DNA of 64,000 nt, taken from the NCBI RefSeq assembly GCF_024494695.1, contig NZ_JANHDP010000004.1, positions 310,001 through 374,000 of the forward strand, given 5' to 3'. The translations under genes and the position numbers were made by a program. The number at the start of each line of letters is the position of its first letter. The stretch's first letter is position 1. This DNA comes from Natronoarchaeum rubrum (GTDB lineage Archaea; Halobacteriota; Halobacteria; Halobacteriales; Natronoarchaeaceae). Below, piece by piece: positions 57,742 to 64,000 of this stretch. Below the pieces are notes generated by a model that made no database searches, was not told where the DNA came from, and was given only the letters and a program-made list of their open reading frames with translations.

Positions 57742-58887
57742 TCAGAGCAGCCCTCGCGCGGTGAGCCAGTAGGACTCGTTGTACGCCAGCTTCGACCAGT
57801 GGAGCTTCTCGGAGGGTGGCGCGGGCGACGGCGGGTTCTCGTAGTCGAACTCCACGAACGAAGCGGCGTCCATCCCCGTCTCGATGAAGCACAGCGTCTT
57901 GCCGTCGTAGGTCGCCGTCGCGGGACGCCCGCGGATCTCGCTGGCGAGGCGCTGGCCGACGACGCCGGCCTGATAGTGAGCGACGCTGCCCGCGTTGGGA
58001 ACGCCGGTGGCGGCGGTGTCGCCGATCGCGTAGACGTCCTCGGCGGCCTCGGCTTCGAGCGTGTGCTTGTCGACGTCGACCCAGCCGTCGTCGCCGAGCC
58101 CGGCCTCCTCGATCAGGTCGATACCGCCGTGTGGCGGGATCGTCACGAGGAGATCGTAGTCGAGTTCGGTCCCCTCCATCGAGGTGATCGTCTGCGCGTC
58201 CGGGTCGATCTCCTCGGCGTTGAAGAACGTCTCGACGTTGATGTCGCGCTCGTCCATGATCGGTCGGGCCCACTCGGCGATGTGGGGGTTGCCGTGGACG
58301 CGCTGGATCGGGTAGGTGTAGGTGATGTCGACGTTCTCGCGGAGCCCGCGCTCGCGGAACCAGTCGTCGGCCATGAACGCGAACTCCAGGGGCGCCGCCG
58401 GGCACATGTGTGGCGACCCGATGACGCTCAACACGAGCTCGCCCTCGGTGAACTCCAGGAGCTCCTCGCGGAGATCGGTCGCGCCAGTCTCGCTGTAGTA
58501 GTCGTGGCCGCCCTCCGCGAGGCCGGGGATCTGTTCGGGTTCGAGCGTCGACCCGGTCGCGAGTACGAGGTAGTCGTAGCCGACCGACGGGGCGCCGCCG
58601 CTGAACCGGAGCCGCTGGCGGTCGGTGTCGATGTCGGTCACGCGATCGATCCGGAGATCGACGGCGTCGGCGACCAGCTCGTCGAGGCGGCGCCGACCGT
58701 CTTCGGGTTCGCGCTGGCCGAACGGCACGTACAGCCAGACCGGCTTGTAGACGTGATCCGGGTCGTCGTTGACCAGCGTGATGCGGACGTCGCCGGCGTC
58801 AATCTCGGCGTCGAGTCGCTCGGCGAGATCGTTCGCGAGGACCGTACCGCCGGTCCCGCCGCCCACGATGACGACGTGTTCGGTCAT
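57742..58887 (-). CDS. sqr: Sulfide:quinone oxidoreductase-like flavoprotein
   Basis: A 381-aa flavoprotein with FAD motif VVIVGGGTGGTVLANDLAERL, LVLATGSTLEP and DVYAIGDTAATGVPNAGSVAHYQA. Only two Cys are present, C162 (SPHMCPAAP) and C333 (KTLCFIETG), which match the redox pair of SQR; the third Cys of some types is absent. It would oxidise sulfide to sulfane sulfur and reduce quinone at the membrane. It overlaps the TusA gene (ATGA) and precedes DUF1641. Confidence 0.88.
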   Translation of the reverse strand: MTEHVVIVGGGTGGTVLANDLAERLDAEIDAGDVRITLVNDDPDHVYKPVWLYVPFGQREPEDGRRRLDELVADAVDLRIDRVTDIDTDRQRLRFSGGAPSVGYDYLVLATGSTLEPEQIPGLAEGGHDYYSETGATDLREELLEFTEGELVLSVIGSPHMCPAAPLEFAFMADDWFRERGLRENVDITYTYPIQRVHGNPHIAEWARPIMDERDINVETFFNAEEIDPDAQTITSMEGTELDYDLLVTIPPHGGIDLIEEAGLGDDGWVDVDKHTLEAEAAEDVYAIGDTAATGVPNAGSVAHYQAGVVGQRLASEIRGRPATATYDGKTLCFIETGMDAASFVEFDYENPPSPAPPSEKLHWSKLAYNESYWLTARGLL

Positions 58888-59120
58888 GCCTTCTCCACGT
58901 AGAACTCGGTGTGGTCGTCGAGCTCTTCGACGGCGAGCAGCTCGTTGCCGGCCTCCTCGGCCCACTCGGGCACGTCGGTCAGCGACTGATCGGCATCGCT
59001 CAGGAGCCGTATCACGTCGCCGGGCTCGGCGCTCCGGATCTTTCCGATGAGGTCCATCAGCGGACCGGGGCAGGCTGCGCCTCTGGCGTCGACGGTGTCG
59101 TCGGGATCGATGTCAGTCAT
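58884..59120 (-). CDS. tusA: TusA-like sulfur carrier protein (SQR operon)
   Basis: A 78-aa TusA-family protein with the motif CPGPL (C17 in RGAACPGPLMDLIGKI). Its stop overlaps the SQR start as ATGA, giving the operon TusA-SQR-DUF1641. It may take the sulfane sulfur formed by SQR and hand it to other carriers. It differs from the CPMPV TusA at 52983. Confidence 0.92.
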   Translation of the reverse strand: MTDIDPDDTVDARGAACPGPLMDLIGKIRSAEPGDVIRLLSDADQSLTDVPEWAEEAGNELLAVEELDDHTEFYVEKA

Positions 59121-59152
59121 AGATCTCTCACAGGAGTACGTTGGCGCTGGAT

Positions 59153-59182
59153 GCTATTAGTAATGCACGTCTGTTCCAAGAT
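59153..59182 (-). promoter_or_regulatory. Sulfur-regulon dyad before TusA-SQR operon (degenerate)
   Basis: Plus strand AATGCAC-gtctgtt-CCAAGAT (59162-59182), with CCAAGAT matching the other right halves but the left half differing at two positions. CTAATAGC (TATA) follows on the minus strand around 59153-59160. Confidence 0.4.
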
Positions 59183-59267
59183 TATGAAAACAACCGTCGG
59201 AGCGCCGAAACCGCCGAAACGGTCGAGCGTACGCCGAGAAAGCCGCCCACCGCGGCGCCGCCGCGGA

Positions 59268-59861
59268 CTACCGATCGAACAGGAGCGCGTAGTGGTACGG
59301 CGGCAGGTCGACCTGGCGATCGAGCGCGAACTTCGACGCCGAGAGCACGGCATCCTCGGTTTCCGCGGGCGTCATCCGAAGCGCCGCCGGCGGGCCTCGC
59401 GGTTCGTCCGCCACGGTCGTGGTCTCGCGCGGTCGATCGTGCCAGTTGACGACGACGAGACGCCCGCCGGGCTCGATCGCGTCGAACGCCTGCGCGACGA
59501 GTCCGGGCTGGTCGTCGACGCCGTGGAACGTGTTCGCCACCACGAGGGTGTCGACGCGTTCGGGCAGCACCGAGGCCAGGTTTCGGGCGTCGCCGTGGAT
59601 CGGGACGACGTTCTCGATGCCCTGCAGGTCGGCGACCTGATCGAGTTCGTCCAGTAGCTCCTCGTCGAGGTCGAGCGCGTACACCGGTTCGGGCTCGACG
59701 ATCCGGGCGGCCGGCAGCGCGAAGTAGCCGCTGCCGCAGCCGACTTCCGCGACCGACTCGCCGGCCTCGACGCCGAGTTTCCGGAGCGTCGCGCCGGGCG
59801 TCGGCCAGAGCTTGCCCCACCAGCCCCAGTCGGGCTGGCCGGTGTTCTGGAACGGTTCCAT
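59268..59861 (-). CDS. Class I SAM-dependent methyltransferase
   Basis: A 197-aa methyltransferase: motif I AEVGCGSGYFALPAARI (residues ~41-57), then VYALDLDEELLDEL and later GGRLVVVNWHDRP. It belongs to the small Methyltransf_25/11 group. In this context it might methylate a thiol or metalloid, which is only inferred. It follows the DUF2892 gene by 2 bp. Confidence 0.86.
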   Translation of the reverse strand: MEPFQNTGQPDWGWWGKLWPTPGATLRKLGVEAGESVAEVGCGSGYFALPAARIVEPEPVYALDLDEELLDELDQVADLQGIENVVPIHGDARNLASVLPERVDTLVVANTFHGVDDQPGLVAQAFDAIEPGGRLVVVNWHDRPRETTTVADEPRGPPAALRMTPAETEDAVLSASKFALDRQVDLPPYHYALLFDR

Positions 59862-59863
59862 CG

Positions 59864-60082
59864 CTATCGGGACCCCGACGTATCGATACCCAGCAGGCGG
59901 TACAGCAGACCGATTCGGACGAGTCCCGTGGCCACGAGGACGACGCCCAGCAGCGTCGCGACGGCGCCGATCGTCGGACCGAGACCGAGCAGGCCGCCCA
60001 GCGTCGCCAGTCCGACGACTGCCAGCATCGCACCGACGACTACCCGAGTCCGTCTGTCGGCCGCACCAATATTGTTCTCCAT
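59864..60082 (-). CDS. DUF2892 (YgaP-type) membrane protein
   Basis: A 72-aa protein of the DUF2892 family: MENNIGAADRRTRVVVGAMLAVVG, then GPTIGAVATLLGVVLVATGLVRIGLLYRLLGI. It has two transmembrane segments and is often linked to rhodanese genes in bacteria (YgaP C-terminus). It is first in an operon with the methyltransferase. A half-site CACAATAC at 60094-60101 is upstream but no full dyad was found. Confidence 0.88.
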   Translation of the reverse strand: MENNIGAADRRTRVVVGAMLAVVGLATLGGLLGLGPTIGAVATLLGVVLVATGLVRIGLLYRLLGIDTSGSR

Positions 60083-60153
60083 AACCACTAATACACAATA
60101 CTAAAACCTAAGTCTTGCTCGACGGTCGGACACCGATCCACGAAGCTCCCGCC

Positions 60154-61413
60154 TCAGCGGCTGTTCCCGTTCGTCAGGGTCGCCCACGCCGCCGGAAGCC
60201 GTGCGTAGACCGTCGCGTTGTCGACGAGCGCGTCGACCGGGACGTACTCGTCGGGTGCGTGGACGGTGTCGGTCCCGAGCGCGAACTCGACGGTCGGGAC
60301 GCCGGCGTTCCGGAGCGACTTGGCGTCGCCGCCGCCCGTCGCGCTCCGTCGGAAGATGCGATCGCCGGTGACGTCCGCCGCCGTCGACGCGACGGCCTCG
60401 ACGAGCGGGCTGTCGGCTTCCTCGGCGGTGCCGACGCTCCAGGAGACGTCGGCGATCGTGATACCGTCGCAGTCGGCGACGCAGGACCGGATCTCGGAGA
60501 GCACATCGGGTGTCGGGACGCCGGCGGTCAGTCGCACGTCGATCTCGGCGCGGGCCGACCGCGGGACGCTGTTTATCGCGTCGCCCCCTTCGAGGACGCC
60601 GAGGTTGATCGAGGGGTACCGGAACAGGTCGCGGGCGACGTCCTCGCCCATCGACGGGCCGTAGTAGTCGACCGACTCCTCGACGATCGGCTCGACGTCG
60701 GCGCCGATATCGAGCTCGCGCGTCCCGAAACGCTCCCGCAGCGTCTCGACGGCGGCGTAGAGTCGGTCGATCGCGTTGACGCCGAGCGCCGGGCGCGAGC
60801 CGTGGGCGCCCTCGCCGACGGCGTCGAGCGTCAGCCAGATGCTGCCACGGTCGGCGATCGTGACGGAGTTGCGGCCCGCCTCGCAGGTCGGCTCGCCGAT
60901 CACGCAGGCGTCCGCGTCGAGGCGTTCGGCCTCCAGCAGCGCGGGCAGGCCGGCGTCGCCGCCGACCTCCTCGTCGCTCACCAGGGCGACCAGGAGATCG
61001 ACCGGCGGTTCGGCGTCGGCCGCTGCGAACGCCCGGATCGCGACCAGCATCGACGCCGCGGCGCCTTTCATGTCGGTCGCACCGCGGCCGTAGATGCGGT
61101 CGTCGACGCGCTCGCCGAGCGGGTCGTAGGCCCACGCGTCGGCGTCGAACGGCACGGTGTCGAGGTGGCCGTTGTACAGCAGCGTTCGATCCGACTCTCC
61201 GGAGACCCGAACGAGGAGATTCGGCTTCGCCGGATCGACAGCGAAGCGCTCGACCTCGACCGGAAGCGGATCGAGGAAGCGCTCGATCGCGGCGACGATC
61301 TCGCGCGTGTCGCCGGGCGGATTCGACGTATCGATCTCGATCAGATCGAGGGCGAGGTCGACCAGTTCCTCGCGGTGCTCGCGGACGTACTCGACAGGGG
61401 TAGCGTCGCTCAT
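60154..61413 (-). CDS. M20-family metallopeptidase (ArgE/DapE-like)
   Basis: A 419-aa dizinc amidohydrolase. The metal ligands are in LLYNGHLDTVPF, GRGATDMKGAAASM and LVSDEEVGGDAG. It would hydrolyse an N-acyl amino acid or dipeptide. It overlaps the CoA-disulfide-reductase-like gene (ATGA), so they share a transcript; it might cleave a Cys-containing thiol such as an acylated amino thiol, but that is speculation. Confidence 0.9.
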   Translation of the reverse strand: MSDATPVEYVREHREELVDLALDLIEIDTSNPPGDTREIVAAIERFLDPLPVEVERFAVDPAKPNLLVRVSGESDRTLLYNGHLDTVPFDADAWAYDPLGERVDDRIYGRGATDMKGAAASMLVAIRAFAAADAEPPVDLLVALVSDEEVGGDAGLPALLEAERLDADACVIGEPTCEAGRNSVTIADRGSIWLTLDAVGEGAHGSRPALGVNAIDRLYAAVETLRERFGTRELDIGADVEPIVEESVDYYGPSMGEDVARDLFRYPSINLGVLEGGDAINSVPRSARAEIDVRLTAGVPTPDVLSEIRSCVADCDGITIADVSWSVGTAEEADSPLVEAVASTAADVTGDRIFRRSATGGGDAKSLRNAGVPTVEFALGTDTVHAPDEYVPVDALVDNATVYARLPAAWATLTNGNSR

Positions 61414-62762
61414 TCGCGGTCGAGCTTGCCGTCGAGAACTTTCGCCGCCGTGAGGATCGGGTCCCAGACGGGGCTGAACGGGGGCGCGTAGGACAGATCG
61501 GCGTTCCGCAGCTCGGTCACCGTCGTGCCCGCCGTGAGCGCCGTCGCGACCGTGTCGATCCGCTTTGCGCCCTCGCGGCCGACGACCGTCCCGCCCAGCA
61601 GTTCGCCAGACTCGCGGTCGGCAACCAGCGTGACGGTGAGTTCGGCACCGCCGGGGTAGTAGTGGGCACGCGTCGGCGCCGAGATCGAGACCGAGACGGG
61701 GTCGAAGCCGGCCTCCCGCGCCCGCTCCTCGTCGACGATTCCGGTTCGGGCGGCGCCGAGATCGAACGCCTTGACGATGGCCGTCCCGGCGATCTCGCCG
61801 ACCGGTTCCGGGTCGCCGGCGACGGTCTGGCCGATCGCGCGGCCGGCCCGGTTAGCCGTCAGCGCCAGCGGAACGTGGTCGGGCTCGCCGGTCACGACGT
61901 GGCGCGCCTCGGCGCAGTCGCCCGCGGCGTACACGTTCTCGTAGTTCGTACGGCCGTACTCGTCGGTCGCGACGGCGCCGGTCTCGCCGAGTTCGATGCC
62001 GGCATCGGCCGCGAGTTCGGCGTTCGGCGCGACGCCGACACCGACGATCGCGATCTCGGCGGGGTGGGACTCGTCTTCGAGGGCGACGCGCTCGACGGCA
62101 CCCCCGCCGTCGAAGCCCGAGACCGCCGTGTCGAGATGGAGGTTGACGCCCTGCTCTCGCAGATGCTCCTCGACGACCTCGGCGACCGCGTCGCCGAACG
62201 GCTGGAGGACGTGGGGCAGCATCTCGTAGAGGTGGACGTCGGCGCCGCGCGCCGACAGCGCCTCGGCCATCTCGATGCCGACGTAGCCGCCGCCGACGAT
62301 CGCCGCCGTGTCGGGCGAGCGCTCGGTGACGTAGTCCTCGACGGCGTCGGCCTCGTCCATGTCGTGGATGGTGAACACGCCGTCGAGGTCCAGCCCGTCG
62401 AACGGCGGCTCGATCGCGCTCGCGCCCGTCGCGACGAGGAGCTGATCGTAGGGCTGCTCGAACGTCTCGCCGCCGCCCTCGACGGTGACGGTTTCGGCTT
62501 CGGGATCGATCCCGACGACCTCGTGGCCCGTCCGGAGGTCGACGTTACGCTCTTCCCGGAACTCGTCGGCCGTCACGGCGACCAGATCGTCCAGGTCATC
62601 GATCTCGCCTTTGACGTAGTAGGGCATCCCGCAGGCCGCGTAGGACACCCACTCGCCTTTCTCGAAGACGATCACGTCCGTCTCCGGGTCCTCGCGCTTG
62701 GCCTTGCTCGCGGCGCTCATCCCCGCAGCGTCACCGCCGACGACCACGAACGTGTCGCTCAT
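61410..62762 (-). CDS. CoA-disulfide reductase / NADH oxidase-like flavoprotein
   Basis: A 450-aa flavoprotein of the CoADR/NOX family. The active-site Cys is C44 in YAACGMPYYV, the FAD motif is VVVGGDAAGMSAASKAK, the NADH motif is AAIVGGGYVGIEMAEALSARG, and a C-terminal dimer domain (AKAFD... LLGGTVVGREGAKRID) follows. It reduces CoA disulfides, polysulfides or persulfides depending on the subtype. The ATG at 62762 is ~25 bases from a CTTTTGG element, so the mRNA may be leaderless; a sulfur dyad lies above it. Confidence 0.9.
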   Translation of the reverse strand: MSDTFVVVGGDAAGMSAASKAKREDPETDVIVFEKGEWVSYAACGMPYYVKGEIDDLDDLVAVTADEFREERNVDLRTGHEVVGIDPEAETVTVEGGGETFEQPYDQLLVATGASAIEPPFDGLDLDGVFTIHDMDEADAVEDYVTERSPDTAAIVGGGYVGIEMAEALSARGADVHLYEMLPHVLQPFGDAVAEVVEEHLREQGVNLHLDTAVSGFDGGGAVERVALEDESHPAEIAIVGVGVAPNAELAADAGIELGETGAVATDEYGRTNYENVYAAGDCAEARHVVTGEPDHVPLALTANRAGRAIGQTVAGDPEPVGEIAGTAIVKAFDLGAARTGIVDEERAREAGFDPVSVSISAPTRAHYYPGGAELTVTLVADRESGELLGGTVVGREGAKRIDTVATALTAGTTVTELRNADLSYAPPFSPVWDPILTAAKVLDGKLDRE

Positions 62763-62784
62763 ACCTTCTAGTTAGCCCAGCATC

Positions 62785-62812
62785 ACCAAAAGTATTTCCT
62801 GAACTCCACAAT
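62785..62812 (-). promoter_or_regulatory. Sulfur-regulon dyad before CoADR-like operon
   Basis: Read toward the gene: ATTGTGG-agttcag-GAAATAC (62792-62812), very like the site before the MBL operon, then CTTTTGG (62785-62791) in the TATA position. The distance to the start codon is 29 bases. Confidence 0.5.
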
Positions 62813-62895
62813 ACTATGAAACGCCGTCGGCGAGTCGTACGCGTCCGTCGGTCGGTCGTCAGCGAGAGCAGATGGATCCGGCAGCGATTGGATCC

Positions 62896-63195
62896 CTACG
62901 ACTGACAGGACTCGCAAGAACGCGCCGACGAGCGAAGCCGGAACGCGGCGCCCAGGAGACCGACCGTCAGCGCCGTCACCACGATCAACGTGAGGCTCCC
63001 GCCGGCGGCGGCCGTCGCTCCGCCGGCGGCCGCGCCGCCCGCGACGCCGTTGGCTGCCGGCGCCGCGAAGAGACAACAGAGACTCACCGCGCCCCCTGCA
63101 CCGAGCACTCCCCACGGGGGCGTCGACGCCGCGTCGGCGTTCGCATCGGCCTCGGAACTCGAATCGGCCTCGGAATCGGCGTCCGAACCGGTCAT
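62896..63195 (-). CDS. Small Cys-rich membrane protein
   Basis: A 99-aa protein with a very acidic N-terminus (DADSEADSSSEADANADAAS), two hydrophobic segments (AGGAVSLCCLFAAPAAN and LTLIVVTALTVGLLGAAF) and a tail ending SCESCQS. The CC and CxxC pairs suggest metal or sulfur binding. Its family is unknown. It lies downstream of and co-oriented with the Cys-bearing membrane genes to its right. Confidence 0.55.
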   Translation of the reverse strand: MTGSDADSEADSSSEADANADAASTPPWGVLGAGGAVSLCCLFAAPAANGVAGGAAAGGATAAAGGSLTLIVVTALTVGLLGAAFRLRSSARSCESCQS

Positions 63196-63255
63196 CGGTC
63201 GTTGCCCAGTTCGTGTGGTCTGCTCATGTGTTTTTGGGTCGACGACGGCGCACGG

Positions 63256-63669
63256 TCAACACACCTCGCACCGCCGGCGCTGATAGTACAGGAGCCCGGC
63301 GAAGAAGACGACGCTCACAGCCCCGAGTAGCGGTCGAAGCGGGTCGAAGTGCGTCATGAGCGCCGACGAGCTAAACAGCGCGAGCAGCGCGACGTTGCAG
63401 ATCGGACAGCCGAAGGCGAGAAACCCGCCGACGATCCCGCCGGCGGCGAACCGATCGCCGATCGGCTCGTCGGCCAGCGACCGCTGGTAGACGAACGCCC
63501 CGGCGAAGGCGGCGGTCGCGACGAGAAACAGGTAGTCCGCCGGGGTCCGTTCGACCATCCGAACGTAGATCGGGTTCGGCAGGAGGCCGGTTATCGTCCC
63601 GAACAGGACGAACGCCCCGACACTCACGCCGACGCTCCGCAGGAGACGGCGGTTCGGCAGCGACGTCAT
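63256..63669 (-). CDS. Membrane protein with CPICN motif
   Basis: A 137-aa protein with about four transmembrane segments and Cys in FGCPICNVALLALF and RRRCEVC. It overlaps the upstream gene (ATGA), so the two are coupled. CPxCN in a membrane helix resembles metal or thiol carriers (for example Mer or CcdA-like proteins), but no family is certain. It may serve sulfur or soft-metal handling. Confidence 0.65.
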   Translation of the reverse strand: MTSLPNRRLLRSVGVSVGAFVLFGTITGLLPNPIYVRMVERTPADYLFLVATAAFAGAFVYQRSLADEPIGDRFAAGGIVGGFLAFGCPICNVALLALFSSSALMTHFDPLRPLLGAVSVVFFAGLLYYQRRRCEVC

Positions 63670-63998
63670 CCGTCTCTCGCCCCGGCGATCGAACACGTTC
63701 GCGGATCGCCCGCTCGCCCGAGGAAAAAGAGGAGCAGGGCGATCCCGCCGACCCGGAGGAGGTTGCCGTCGAACGGCAGCGCGGCCATCGCGCCGACGAA
63801 GCCCAGCGCCCCCAGCACGCCCGCGCCGCAACTCGCGCAGCCGGCTGCGAGCACCCCGGGAAGGACGCCGACGAACGTCGACGCGCCCCTGCGACGCGCG
63901 CGACGGACCAGCGCGAGCGCGTTGATCGTCGCAACGCCGGTCAGCACCGCGTACGCGGCGACGAGACCGATCCCGAACCAGCCGGTACTCAGGTACAC
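63666..63998 (-). CDS. Membrane protein with CASCG motif, N-terminus near window edge
   Basis: A 110-aa or longer protein with about three hydrophobic segments and Cys in AAGCASCGAGVLGALGF. The GTG at 63998 could be its start, but the frame is open to the window's edge, so it may be partial. It is the upstream partner of the CPICN protein (ATGA overlap). Both have a Cys pair inside a small-residue-rich helix. Confidence 0.6.
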   Translation of the reverse strand: MYLSTGWFGIGLVAAYAVLTGVATINALALVRRARRRGASTFVGVLPGVLAAGCASCGAGVLGALGFVGAMAALPFDGNLLRVGGIALLLFFLGRAGDPRTCSIAGARDG

Positions 63999-64000
63999 TT

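Noticed and set aside
60079..60118. Possible eleventh sulfur dyad before the DUF2892 gene
   Set aside because: Only a half-site (CACAATAC) and a nearby CTAAAAC are present; no partner half occurs at the 7-base spacing.

Overview
The window is chromosomal DNA of an extremely halophilic archaeon (class Halobacteria). The signs are high GC, strongly acidic predicted proteins, TATA-type promoters close to start codons, ATGA/GTGA gene overlaps, and haloarchaea-typical families (HalOD1 output domain, HTH_10/Bat-like regulator, DUF7344-type HTH, HemAT globin transducer, PAS-kinase arrays, the fix/ETF cluster). I saw no rRNA, tRNA, CRISPR array or complete insertion sequence.

Region 1 (1-20.4 kb) is mostly core metabolism. 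It holds a 5'-truncated aldo/keto reductase, an RNA m5C methyltransferase with a separate PUA-like partner, a PAC2 protein, an aminotransferase, a response regulator, a UbiA-like prenyltransferase, a PAP2 phosphatase, a methyltransferase and the YchF GTPase. These are followed by regulators and two tandem HTH-GNAT acetyltransferase paralogues. The fix operon on the minus strand encodes a zinc-type ferredoxin, FixA, FixB with a duplicated N-terminal extension, a FixC-FixX fusion and a small partner.

Region 2 (20.5-32.3 kb) is sensory and partly accessory. Two homologous PAS histidine kinases lie near a diverged short repeat. RNase HI, a decayed TFB (transcription factor B) 3' fragment, a flavin oxidoreductase and an N-terminally short HxlR-type ORF follow. 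Then come a peroxiredoxin, a DUF2249 protein and a HemAT globin transducer; a CGAA-N4-TTCG palindrome recurs in the upstream regions of these last three genes.

Region 3 (32.4-44.6 kb) holds an enoyl/saccharopine-type reductase, an aldo/keto reductase, MgtC/DUF4010 and ZIP transporters, a CBS protein, and a minus-strand carbohydrate/stress group: two universal stress proteins, an ADP-dependent sugar kinase, a TreT-like trehalose synthase and a sulfatase.

Region 4 (44.8-64 kb) is a large reactive-sulfur locus. It encodes thioredoxin/thioredoxin reductase, a Cys-rich HTH regulator, TauE/SafE with a small partner, a universal stress protein, and an operon of rhodanese-MBL hydrolase, two YeeE/YedE proteins and a PiT-type permease. 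It continues with TusA-DsrE2-HalOD1, thioredoxin with a class V aminotransferase, TusA-SQR-DUF1641, DUF2892-methyltransferase, a CoA-disulfide-reductase-like enzyme with an M20 peptidase, and Cys-containing membrane proteins. An AT-rich insert (about 54.05-55.5 kb) splits it.

The main discovery candidate is a 21-bp dyad (7-N7-7, ATTGTGC-N7-GCACAAT in its perfect form) in front of nearly every transcription unit of the sulfur locus, with a perfect copy before the HTH regulator gene itself. It usually abuts the TATA element. This suggests an undescribed sulfur/persulfide-responsive regulon controlled by that regulator.
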